The position numbers were made by a program, and so were the translations under genes. From Porites lobata (Eukaryota > Cnidaria > Anthozoa > Scleractinia > Poritidae): a stretch of DNA of 64,000 bases. The notes beneath the pieces were generated by a model. The model made no database searches. It had not been told where the DNA came from and saw only the letters and a list, made by a program, of their open reading frames with translations. The stretch covers positions 1,092,501 to 1,156,500 of the forward strand of contig CALNXK010000127.1 of the NCBI GenBank assembly GCA_942486035.1. The letters are read 5' to 3'. Of this stretch, positions 1 through 12,200 are shown piece after piece (position 1 is the stretch's first letter; each line of letters begins with the position of its first letter).

Positions 1-261
1 TAAACTAACCCATGACATCATCATACAGATCGGATGGTTTTCAACTCAACAATTTAATGACCTGTGCAACTCAGCTATATCACGTGGTTTACAGATATAA
101 CAAATGTAGTCTCAGTAATTATTACACTCTTGTTCATCCCAAAAATGCTTTAGAGAATTGTATCACAACTGTATCTCAAGTTTGTCATAGTATAAACCAT
201 TGAAGACAATAACGGTAAATACATGTAATACAGTCTAGCGATCTTTTTTCAGGGGAGCAAA

Positions 262-402
262 GGAATTGAAGGAGGAGGGGGGGCTCTGAAATTTTTACGA
301 CTACCAAGGAGGGGGCTCCTAAAAAGTTGAACCGCTAGCGGGGGGGGCTGTTAAAATTTCAAGCTTCGAGTTTCAATATCTTCATCCCCCCCCCCTTGTC
401 AT
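262..402. repeat. G-run / C-run low-complexity repeat
   Basis: Runs of seven to nine G occur near 275 and 343, and a run of at least ten C lies near 388. The G-rich part could form a G-quadruplex. It looks like a degraded inverted repeat rather than a gene. Confidence 0.45.
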
Positions 403-774
403 ATTAAATGAACTTTCCCTAACCATTCTCATCTTTGCCTTTTTCAGTCTTTGTATACTTATCTCTTTGAACAAAACGAGGTCGTAAAGAGTCGGAGCGA
501 TTTGCCGAAAAATAATTTTATTCAGTTCCAGTCTCCGAACGGATACCTGATTTTGGAGTATCCATTCTAGTCACGACCGTTTCAAAACGGCGCATGGCAC
601 GCTCGGCATGCCGGATGCTATCGTCAGTTTCAAGATGGCGCAGATTTGGAAATAAACGGTTAGCATTAGGTAACATCTGCTGAAGTCAGATTGTTTCTTT
701 CAGTAAAATTACATGAAGAACAATTCAAGTCCAACTTTACTGTGTAATATAAAAGTGAAGAAGAAACACTCCAC

Positions 775-843
775 TGTGATGCTTTGAACCCGGGTCACTT
801 GCTTTATAGCCTACATCCATATCCACTACACCATCGAGGACCA
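775..843 (-). repeat. tRNA-like SINE head or tRNA pseudogene
   Basis: The minus strand reads TGGTGTAGTGGATATGG, like a tRNA A box, followed about 35 bases later by CCCGGGTTCAAAGC, like a B box and T arm. The acceptor stem does not pair convincingly, so a functional tRNA is unlikely. A tRNA-derived SINE head or a tRNA pseudogene fits best. Confidence 0.45.
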
Positions 844-1136
844 GCTGCCACTCCAGTAATTTTTAAAATATACATGATCTTATATATGCCGTACTCCATT
901 ACAATATTTGAAAGCTAACCGTTTTCACTTCAGTGCTTAACCCTAATCACTGCAGATCAGTGCTTAACTCTCTACTGTGTTCTCTCCATAACTGACGCTC
1001 CGTAGTTTTGGTTTCTTCAGCTATTCTAGCCTCATTCTACATTCCAGCCTCGTTCCATTATGAAAATAATGCGTTGTGTAAAATTCATAAGGTGTCCAAT
1101 CTAGCTTCACTCGATGTTATCTAATGCTAGAAGTAG

Positions 1137-1327
1137 ACTGCGAGCAGTCTCTCGTTTTCTTCAGATTTAGTGAGAGCAGAGCACGTGTGCGGGACCAGCG
1201 AAGTGACGAGACGCGCGAAACGAGTGCGGCAGCCGTCAGTCTCGCGCCATCAGTCACGAGCGTGGCCATTTGCGTGTCTCGCATTTTGCTCGACGGACTA
1301 CAGAAAAAAGAGAGACTGCTCGTAGTC
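1137..1327. mobile_element. Small inverted-repeat element (MITE)
   Basis: The ends form a roughly 29-bp imperfect inverted repeat around GAGCAGTCTCTC on the left and GAGAGACTGCTC on the right. The interior is GC-rich, unlike its AT-rich surroundings, which explains the overlapping open frames on both strands. Non-autonomous DNA element; superfamily not assigned. Confidence 0.6.
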
Positions 1328-1954
1328 GAATTTGGAACCGACACACCGATCAACAACCTCTTTTCTTGATTTCTCGCGCTTGGAACATGCACAGGTTGCC
1401 CATGAACACAGAACAACCAACGACTCTGTTAGAAAGCGTCTCCTTCGTCTACGTAATTACATGAATATTATTTTTTATAGAATACCCCTTGTCCCCCTTT
1501 CATATAAATGAAGCGGGGGGAACCCGAGACGAAGCCAGGTATGTTATACTCAGTCCAATCTGGTCATCTTGCAGTAAGAAATTGCTAGAAAGAGTCTTAC
1601 GGATCAAGAGAGCTCCACGCATTGTATTGAACGCTGAATGAACAACACGCACGTTAACTATGTTAAATGAACTTAACTGGATTCCATTTTTATTGAGGCA
1701 TATATGAATATATGTTCTATACTATTTTTGCTCGATTTTTATTGTCTACTGATGTTAATTTTTACCTTTTTATAACGGCAGTGTAAAATTATTTTAATAT
1801 TTGATTTTATGTTTTATGGAGGACCACAGGTTTATCAGCTTTATCATTAACTTTCACGTGTCTGCCCTCTGACCTTACCTTACCCTACCTGTACAAGGCA
1901 TGAACTTGCCTTGTTCACGTGGGTCTAGATGATGCAAAACACCAGTTCCCGTTA

Positions 1955-2423
1955 CCGTGTGCCACGAAATTTTTGCGAGAGTAAATTTTGCAGCTTGGCG
2001 ATTTTTTCTTGGAGTCGGGGGTTTGGGACTAATTTTTGCTATTAAGACAGATTATTTTTTTCTTGCTGGGAATTAATTTTTGCGATTTTCGGAGAGTACA
2101 CAGTACCCAGCATTGATAATGTTTTCGTTCTCGTTAAGTAGGTGCAATACTACAATACTACGGTATGCATAAACCCTGTGTAAAACCAGTAATTCATCTT
2201 CAACCGTTTTGTTTCTAAATAACAGAGGCAAGTTGTAATTAAAAATTAAACAGGCATGATTTCTTAGTGCTGTGTTTTTGTGTCGGGAGGGCGAATTCAA
2301 GTTAGAGAATATTTACTCTGGAGTATGTTTTTGCAGGAAAATTTTTATCTGCGGGAACTTATTTTGCGGATCGCTGAAAAATCGTAAAAATTAGAACCCG
2401 CAAAATTTCGTGGTGCCACACGG
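1955..2423. mobile_element. TA-flanked inverted-repeat DNA element
   Basis: The left end reads CCGTGTGCCACGAAATTTTT and the right end is its near reverse complement (AAATTTCGTGGTGCCACACGG). Both sides are flanked by TA (1953-1954 and 2424-2425). The length is about 470 bp and no transposase is visible. TA duplication and short TIRs suggest a Tc1/mariner-type MITE. Confidence 0.6.
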
Positions 2424-2846
2424 TATATTTTGTTTGCAATTTTAATGAATATAAATATTTCTGCTGGATTTTTTGTGAAACACTATTAAAATCTTGGTGA
2501 GATTGCCCCTTTAATTTCCCTTGTGCTGCTGCCAAACTAAAAACGGCTATCAGTATTGTATCCTTAATCATGATAACAAGTCATATTTCAAACAAATAAT
2601 ACAAGTCAACTATGATACGTTAGGGTGCGTTTCTAAACTCCGAGATCGGATCAAAAATCCGGATCATTGTGTCCAAAAAAGGATTAATTTTCATTGATTT
2701 CTATAGAAACGACCCACAATCTCGACGGTATCCAGTATGACAATTTATTGTATTCTGGATGGCTAGCTCGAGGATGCTGCTTTTGGTTATAAAGCAGGAA
2801 AACGGCTCCCTCAGAAGGTTCATCTCCCACCTTCCACGTTTTTCTT

Positions 2847-2934
2847 AGTCTGCTACACAGCCGTTTTTAGTGTCGTCACGCAACGCTCCTCCGAGCGCTG
2901 CGTGACGACAGTAAAAACGGCTGTGTAGCAGACT
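2847..2934. repeat. Near-perfect 88-bp palindrome
   Basis: AGTCTGCTACACAGCCGTTT at the left is repeated as its exact reverse complement at the right, and pairing continues through GTCGTCACGC almost to the centre. Transcribed, it would form a long hairpin. Probably a minimal foldback MITE. Confidence 0.7.
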
Positions 2935-3227
2935 GTGTTTTTCTTGAACATTCATAAGCTTCTATCAGCTTTTAGTAAATAGTCGCTTCTTGAAGGAGAT
3001 GTAGAAAGAAATTCATGGATACAAAGTAAACAACAGTTTCAAGTAATATTACGAGTGAAACCTTTTCTACTGTTCCAATAATTTCAACTAATTAAACATG
3101 GTTTTGATTAATTCCAAGCTGGATTAATCGGCCTACCCATGAAAAGCCAAGACGGCAGTTATAGCGCCGTGTATCTATTCACTCCCCCATTCCCCAATGG
3201 GTAACTAAAATAACCCGGATTGTTTTT

Positions 3228-6200
3228 CTAGTCAGTATCGAGATTCAGTTCATAGCCACCCGGGGAACTGTTGGTTCCGGCCTCTGCAGGACTTTCACTA
3301 TTACTAAGCGTTGGACCAATGGCCCACAACCCTGTGCCAACGACGTTTGCCCCGATATTAGCCAGTCCCGCGACGCTGGTGCTAATCAGTTCCGCCCCTG
3401 CGTTTGCCAACCCAGACACTCCGGAGCCAATCATTTGTGCTCCGGCGTTCCCCAATTCGGTGACGCTGGTGTCACTGGTGCTAGTCACCGCACTGGTGAC
3501 GCTTGGACTAGTTACGCTCGCCTCGGAACTTGTGATAAGCCCAAACCTTTTCAAAAGACCTTTAATACTCTCTCCCAATGACTTCATTCGGGTTTCAAAA
3601 TCCTTCATGACTAAAGTGCGCTCTTCTCCTGTTTTGCTTTCGCGGAAGACCAACAATTCTGCAATATTGGTGGACTGCCACGTCCTCAACAAATTGTTCT
3701 CCATCTCTTGACAAGCCCTCCATCCTTCCAGCCGCACATCGCTTTCATCGTATGAAATTCTTTCTTGGCGCAAACGGGTCTTAAGGACTAAAGTGAACTC
3801 TTTAGCGTTTATGTAACCTGCGATCAGGCGTCTTTTTTTTCTTTTTTCTTTTTTTTTTTGCTTCTTTGGCTCGAGAGGGAAAAAAAATAACGCCTGATAC
3901 ATTTATTTAACAAGCAGTCAACCGCCCCCTAATTTACATAATCTAACGTTTGCTTGACCTGTCATGTTTTTAGCCAATAAGCGTTTACCAAACGGGAATC
4001 AAATTTTGGCGCGGATAATGTCTCTTTTGAAATCAGTTTTAGGGAAAAAAATTTTTTAAGTGCGTCCGTGTTCAGATGGCGCTTCGTAAAAAAAAAAAAA
4101 AATTATGTGTTGTTGTTGTGATGAAATATACTGCTAGCTGGAGCTGTCGTACCTTTATGAATAGCTACAAATAATAAAGAATTTACTGATTAAAGCTCGT
4201 TGACTTCGTTCTGTACCGAAAGCAGTGGAAAAAAAATTAGGCTGAAGCACCATATTTCACGAACTGAAAGGTGTTGTGAAAGCGAAGATCGCTCAGAATA
4301 ATTCGCAGCATGATTTCTGAAAGAGGAAATACAGTCAAACCAGGTCAAGATTCCATTCATGAATTGATTATTTGAAAAGTGAACCCGTTTGTCGCTTCTG
4401 TAACTTGTAGCCGGTATCAAATTGCATTCAAATGATCGGTGAAGTTTTGACTGCAACTGTTTTGGTATACGATGAGATGGTAAATATTTCAATGGATGAA
4501 ACTTCTATTTAGGCATTCTTCAAATTCAAGAAAACTGAGCGGGCAGAAATTTCATAACGAACTCGCGTGTGTATTCACTGCTCATTACGCAAGCAAAAAT
4601 GCAGACTGAAATCAACAACAACTAACGGATGGCGTCATTTTGGCCAATCGGAACAGCGCAAATCATCCGCATTGTTTCCTATCCAATCAGAAAAAAGTCC
4701 AGATTCTGGCATTTTTACATGTGATCCGACAAAGAAATGTATCATGCCCTCTTCTCGTGAGAGACATAAAGGGATAATAGGGAGAGGGCATGATCTCAGG
4801 CTAGCGTTTATGGGGCGCTTTACGTTTGTCGACAACTCCCCTTTTGTTGGTATTTCAACTGAGCCTGCAGCAGCTGGATGAGACTCAATCAATAAAGCTT
4901 TATTAACGGTATCACTTCATTAAAAATGCTCTTCCAGTGAGCAGTTTACATAACAAAATTTTCAGAGAAACTACATTAATGCTCAAATATATCTATATAT
5001 TAAGAAAATCTATCCTATAATTAATTACACAAAAATCAATCAACCTTAAAGGTACATTAAATAACTAAAATAAAATTCTATCTCAACTCCCTCAAGGCAA
5101 TCCCTGGTTGAAGACAAAGATAGGGCAGACTTGAAAGAGTTGAGATTTATCTCGTCTTTAAGCACATTTTCTAGGCCATTCCACATGACTGCTCCCCTAT
5201 AGCTAAAGGCCCTCTCAGCAGCTTCAGTACGGGGCCTTGGTACAAAAATTTTGTTCTAGGCACCTCGCACGTTGTAGGAATGAACCCCGGAGGTTGTTTT
5301 AAACACGTCCTTTAAACTCTCAGGGTAAAGGTTATTTAGAGATTTAAAAAGACTTATTGCGAGCTGTTTAGAGCGTCTTTGCTCAAGGGTATCCCATCTC
5401 AAGTCTTGGAGGATATCCGCAGATCTTGTATTATAATCACTAAATGTTATAATTCTCCCAGCCCTGTTTTGCAATCTCTGGAGTTGGTCACACAGGCCTT
5501 TTCCCATACATCCCCAGACTTCGGAGCAATAATCAAAATAAGGAGCGACTAAAGCATCATACATTTTCAGTAGGGTTTGGCGAGGCACCAGGGAACGAGT
5601 ACGTTTTAACGCCCCTTTACCTGCAGATACCTTTTTACAGATGGTATCTACATGGGATTGCCACCCCAATGCCTCGTCAACCTCTATTCCCAGGTACCTA
5701 TAATTAGTCACCCGAGTCAATTGTTGACTATTAACAGTAACGTTTAAGTCACCATTTAAATGCCTTAGTCGGTAGTGGCTTCCAATTATCATATATTTTG
5801 TCTTTTTGACATTTAATGTGAGTTTTATTGGATTTCAGCCACTTTTGAGTCTTTGTTTAACTTTTCTTCAAGAGTTGCGGGGTCATAGGCGGAAAGGGTA
5901 AGCGAGGTGTCATCAACATACATGAGTGCAGATGATGACAGCTCGCATTCTTGTAGGTCATTTATATAAATGAGAAACAACAAGGGTCCAAGTACAGAAC
6001 CTTGTGGGACCCCATAACTAACAGGAAGATAGTCTGATAGAGTGCCATTTACATAAGTACTCTGAAAGCGATTTGATAGGTATGATTTGAACCACTGAAC
6101 TGCATGCGGATCGAGACCATAAAGCTGCAGTTTTTTTTAACAATATGCTGTGGTCAACCGTATCAAAGGCTTTCTTAAGATCTAGAAAGAGTACACTGTT

Positions 6201-9200
6201 AATTAGGCCATCATCAATATTTAAGTACCAGTTGTTACTAGCTTCAAGCAAGGCAGTCAAAGAAGAATGCATCGGTCTGAAGCCATGCTGAGAAACTGTC
6301 AGCAAATTATTGTGAGTTAGGTACTCATAGGGTTGTTTGAAGATAACCTTTTCGATTATTTTGCTGACAACTGGTAGAATAGATATAGGTCTATAGTTAT
6401 TAGGATCAGACTTAATATCCTCCTTATATAAAGGTAATACTTTGGAAATTTTCCACTCGTCTGAAAAATACCCACACCTAATGGATGGGTTAATTATATG
6501 GGTGAGAGAAGGCACGATTTCAGGACAAGCTTCTTTCAAAAGCCTTGCAGAAATACCATCTAGGCCTGTAGCCTTGTCGACTCGAAGAGACCTCATTAAA
6601 CGGTGAACAACACCGCAGTGAGTCTCGTTCAGGGTAAAACTAGAATTTCATGGCGTAATGTAGTCCTCGAAACAAACACTAGTTTTGGGAATATTATCGG
6701 CTAACCTAGGCCCAATGTAAGTAAAGTGATAATTAAGAGCATTAGAGATTTCTAATGGGGTAGTACTTGAGTTATCTCCAACATCTATTCTATTTATTTC
6801 GGTTGTTGGTAAATTTCGGCCCAATATTGAGTTTACTCCTTTCCATGACTTCTTAATATCCCCTAGATTTGTTTCGAAATACCTTTTATAGTAGTTATCA
6901 TCATCCTTTTTATCTCTGGTGTAAGCCAAGGAGCATAATTATTTTTTACTTTCCTTTTACGTTTTGGTGCATGGAAGTCACAAATTTCTAAAAAGAGACA
7001 TGACCAAATTTCCCATGCACGATTTGGATTATCTTCCAGATGAACTAGGTGCCAAGGTACTAGGTTAAGGTCAGCGTGGAATGAATTAGCATCAAAATTC
7101 CTAAACTGTCGCGACTCCACGATCTTTGGTTTCCCTTTGGGAATACAAAATTTTCTAACTCCATAGATAAGAGAATGGTCACTTATTCCGATGTGACAGA
7201 CCCCAGAATACGCAAAAAATTTCCTTTTTATTTGTTAGGAATAAATGAATAGTAGTAGCGGATTTTTCAGTGATTCGGGTATGTTCATTTATCAGCTGGT
7301 GGTATTGGTAAAGGTTGCAAATTTCCAGAAGATTCTTTGTATGTGATTCTAGTGGGCAAGCAGCCACATTACAATTTAAATCCCCCAAAATATTTACCTC
7401 TAGCCCCAGCGATTCGATTCGCTGAACGAGAAGTTCAAAATCCTTCATGGCGTCTACATTAGAACGTGGTGGTCTATACCACGTACTCACAATAAAAGAT
7501 TTAGCCTTGGGTTTGATTACCTTTATGCCAATCCACTCGAGGCTTTCGCACTCGAGAACAAATAGGCGTTCATAATTGATCGTATTCCGGATATAAAGGG
7601 CGACACCCCCTCCGTCTCTGTTTCTATCATTTCTCTCCAGGGCATAGCCTGGTACTGTAACTTCGCCACTAAATATAGTATCATCGAGACGAGTTTCATT
7701 AACCGCAAGAATATCAATACAGTTCGAATTCATAATATATAGATTTAGCCAGGGCTAAAAGCGAAGCTTTCGTTAATAAATTCATAATTTAAATCAAACA
7801 ATAAACTTGTAATCCACAGATCAGGGCACATTCATTTGACGTTTGAGGCAAAGGCTAAGTGATTTTAGAGAAAAATAATTTGACAGTCCAAGAGTGAAAC
7901 AGCTTTTACATCGAGTTATTAAATAGTCTTATTTGTACAACCAAAAATAGCAATCATGTTCGATCACAGTAGATTAGGTCTGGAAAACAAATAGACCTAC
8001 CTATTCGTGTATTGTATTTGCATTAGCTATTGCATCATAATGTGGCATTCACCACTCGATCTCTCCAACGTTTCTCCGTTTGAGAGACTTTGGATAACTG
8101 GACAACCCCGAAATATAATTTTAAGAAACACACGCGCCACGATAGTCCTTGGTGGCAGCCAATTTACACGTTGCATTCCTCTGTCTAAAAGAGAGGCCAA
8201 AAGAAAATCAGGCCGGATTTTTTGTGTTCGACAAGTTTAGTTTACCAGTAAATCTTGGCGACGAATCTGGTGGCGTGTAAACCAGCCTTTTAAACATACT
8301 TTTTCTCATCACGTCTCAGGTAAACAGTACTATGAGGCCCTTGTTTTTATCATACAGACCTCGGACAGAATTTGTTCTTTTTTGCCCTATTTAAACCTAT
8401 AATTCTGCAGGACTTTCAGTTAGAAAAATCTGGTCCTATGTGATATGCAGGGTAATATGGGCTTTTAATGAAAACGATAAAAAAATTTCCAAAATCACTT
8501 TTCGGCCAGCCGGACGGGGCTCACTTTTGACAGGCACCAAATTTGCAGTGCGATTAATAGAGTTACCATTTACGCTTCATCATGATAGATAAATTGTTAT
8601 GTTTAGGTTTTATTTCCCTTTATTTATTAAACTGTGTACGGTTTTGTTATGTGTAAGCTAGTGATATTTACGCGCGGCGTTTTGAGTATTCCTGCATGAG
8701 ATGTTTATGTTCGACTGGATACAACCGGTGCAGCGATAAAAATTGCGAGAGGGACTACTAACAGTCAATAAAATAAATATAATTCGGTGAAACATGTACA
8801 AAGACAATAATTTTCATTCACGAAGAGAAGTATTGAGAGTAAAGTGTCTTTGAAAATCATGAGTCAGGTAAGCATAATAAGCTTATTTATGTTTTAAGCC
8901 GGCTTCCCGGTGTTTGCTCTTTTTCAAGATGAACTCGACGCCAGAAAATCGCTCAGAGCTTTCTGTTTACAGCCAAAATCATAAGTAAATAATCTTCGGA
9001 ACATTTTCTTTGAATTTGCGGTCAAAAAATGTCAAAGGCTCTTTAAGGTGGCTCGATAAAATTCTTCAGGGTCAATACCTGCCAAGTTTGAGCATAAACT
9101 ACGTCGCCAAAAACAAAGTTTTGGAAAAAATTGCCACCACATTTGTATTAGATAAAGATGAAAATTTGTTCTGATCGGGGTTGAAACGGCATCGGAGTTG

Positions 9201-12200
9201 TCATAGCAACGAAATGACGCTATTACCTATTCTACTTGCAGCAGTATATCTCGGCACTGGGAACTGTTCTTCGAAAATCATTTACGGGAGCTTTTTCCTC
9301 CAATAGCAGCCTCGACGTTCGTGAAGTTTAAGCGAAATCTGTAAGAGCGTTATCGAGATATTTTGGGATAAAGTTTTTATTGTTAGAAAGACAGTAAAAA
9401 ATTGACAATATTGTTGTTTGGCTGTAGAAAATGAAGCGCTTTCGACATGAAATTTCACCTCATAGTTTCAATCTTTTTAAAAGCGTGTGTGAAAGATCAT
9501 GGGAGATAGCTCCAGCCGATTGCTACAAAGAAGGGTTTGATTACTATGTATCGAAGCGCTCTTGTTAGCGGTTTTGTAAACATTTTGGTCTACTTTAACA
9601 AATTAGCGAATAATTTTTAAACCGCTCGATAGATTGTTTTAAAAATTTAAGATTCTTGAGATTAACCTTCCTTTTATATGACCTTTTAATTTCAAGATTA
9701 TTGATATATTGTAAGGCAGTAAAATAAGGGCTACAATTCGTTACTTTTTTATCAGAAGTTTCGCCATTACAAGTGAAAGCCTCTAATTATTCCAGGCATT
9801 GTCTCCAAGTTTCATTTTCACGTGAACAGCAGTAACAAACAATGCATTTGAAATATGCAAAAATGCTAGCTATTGCTGTGCACGAAAATATGAAACTTGG
9901 ACACAATACCCTGAATAATGAGAGGCTCACACTTGTAAACACAAACTTTCTGCCAAAATATTAGCGAATTGTAGCCCTTATTTTACTGCAATCTTGAAAC
10001 TAAAACGGTTATATAAAAGGAAGGTTAATCTCAAGAATCTTAAATTTTTAAAAAATCTATTGAGCGGTTTAAAAATTATTCACTAATTTGTTAAAGTAGA
10101 CCAAAATGTTCAAAAAACCGCTAACAAGAGCGCCTCGATAAATATTAATCAAACCCTTCTTTCTAGCAATCGGCTGGAGCTATCCCCGTGATCTTTCACA
10201 CACGTTTTTAAAAAGATTGAAACTACTATGAGGTGAAATTGCATGTCAAAAGCTCTTCGTTTTCTACAGATAACAGCCGAACACCAGGATTGTTCATTTT
10301 TTACCGTATTTCTAACCACAAAATCTTTATCCCAAAATATTTCGATAACGCTCTTACAGATTTCGCTTAAACTTCACGAACATCGAGGCTGCTATTGGAG
10401 GAAAAAGCTCCCGTTAATGATTTCGAAGAACAGTTCCCAGTGCCGAGATATACCGCTGCAAGTAAAATAGGTAATAGCGTCATTTCGTTGCTATGACAAC
10501 TCCGATGCCGTTGCAACCCTGATAAAAACAAATTTTCATCTCCATTTAATACAACCGTGGTGGCAATTTTTCCAAAACTTTGTTTATGGCGACGTAGTTT
10601 ATCCTCAAACTCGGGAGGTATTGACCCTGAAAAACTGTATCGACCCACCTTAAACCTGATACTATTGTCGGTTAGATCATTGCTCGTGTATAAACTTAAG
10701 CCGCATAAACCATACGCTCGACTTCAGGAAACCGAAAAAAAAAAAAAACACATCAAAGACAACAATTTCTCAGGCTTACCAGTCGAGATACTGCTTCTCA
10801 AGGTCATCAAGTGTTCCAGAATTTTCAACCCTCTCACGCCTCGAGCAAGGGCAAGTGCGTAAGCTCATTTTTGAAAACGATGCCATCCGAAATCGGATTT
10901 CCAATGACTTTGAAAAGCGGTGCATTTGTCAACAAAAAGCGCAATAAACAAACCAGCCATGAATTACAGAACAATCTTGATAGCAGCTGTATTTCATTTT
11001 GTACACGAAGTAGAAAAAGCCAGTTTAAAACATCACAAGATGACACAAAACTCTGTAAGCCCCAGCTATCAACAAGCAAGTTTCCAGACGCTGCATAAAT
11101 TTTGACGTCATAATGCTGACAAATACGGCTATTTTGGACCCTTTGACAAAAACCGCGCGCAGTCCAAAACTAGACAAAAAGGAAAGATTTTTTCAATGAT
11201 GCATGTGGTATCGCACGGAATTTGACTTTAATGTATTGTTTATCCACTTACGTACCATAAAATGCCTTTTAATGCCCTTGTTTTTACTTTACGCTCCAAA
11301 GTAGAATTAAATTGGACACGCGCTATTCGACACGTGATAGCTCAATCCGTACAATTTAGTAAAATTGCCAAAAAACTGAACATAGATTTGTGCCACATTT
11401 TTTCCTGTCGAAAGGAAGCAGTCCTTGTTAAAATCATGAAATAAAAAATGGGGGTCACCGTACTCGTTTTTGCGGTAGAGCTGCAGAAAGTGCGCACCAA
11501 ATGCATTTTCCTTGATTTTTGAGAAAGGACTGGGGCGAGTTTCAAAATAGAATGAATGTGAAAGGAATGTGAAAGGGGGAAGAAAGTATTAGAAAATCCG
11601 TTTTTACAGAATTTACATCGAGATATCACATTTAAGACACAATGTGATAAAGAAAGCGTTGAAATGAAAATCAAAGTGAATAAGCACAAATTAATTAAAC
11701 ATCCACTATCGAGGTTCTCCGTGAGGAAGTCGAACTCAGCAACGCGAGTACTGCTTTCGTAATGCACATTCCCACCACGTTGAGTCTCACCTCGGCAAGA
11801 AACAACCGCAAGCAAAAATTGCAATAGCGTTTCTCTTCGGTCAACTTCATTTTAATAATGTTACTTCACATGCTCTTTTTTACGGAGTCCATCTTGTTAT
11901 GCGCAGTAAGAAATGTGCAATACAAAACCAGGGAATCACCTTAAACGACTGTCAGCCAACTGACAGCCTTGCCCGGTGTTGTTTTGTTTTTATGTTGAAT
12001 TGTTAAGTGTGACATATTATATCCGCTTATATGTAGGGGCAAAACGACTGGTCTTTCATCTGAGCCCGCGAGATAGTCATGTGATAATTGTCAGCGGATG
12101 CCTAACTTTGACAGCTGTCAATCTAATCGTACTCATACGGATGGCTTACATAACTAAGAGGCTAGTCAAGTTGTGCAAGATCCTTTGTGACATTTGACAT

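Larger units (their letters stand above)
1..3227. other. Non-coding flank downstream of gene I
   Basis: No exon could be supported here. The stretch holds a G-rich tract, a tRNA-like remnant, two inverted-repeat elements and a perfect palindrome, each listed separately. The remainder shows short, unrelated open frames with no recognisable motif. No AATAAA signal for gene I was seen in the first 130 bases after its stop codon. Confidence 0.5.

Noticed and set aside
775..843. Functional tRNA gene
   Set aside because: A and B box matches exist, but the acceptor and anticodon stems do not pair cleanly.
1124..1464. Overlapping open frames on both strands
   Set aside because: They arise from the GC-rich interior of a small inverted-repeat element.
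3271..3711. Plus-strand open frame of 146 codons opposite the last exon of gene I
   Set aside because: It is the antisense shadow of the Gly/Ala/Ser/Thr-rich coding exon. Equivalent shadows occur opposite genes II and III (24046-24237, 43260-43643).
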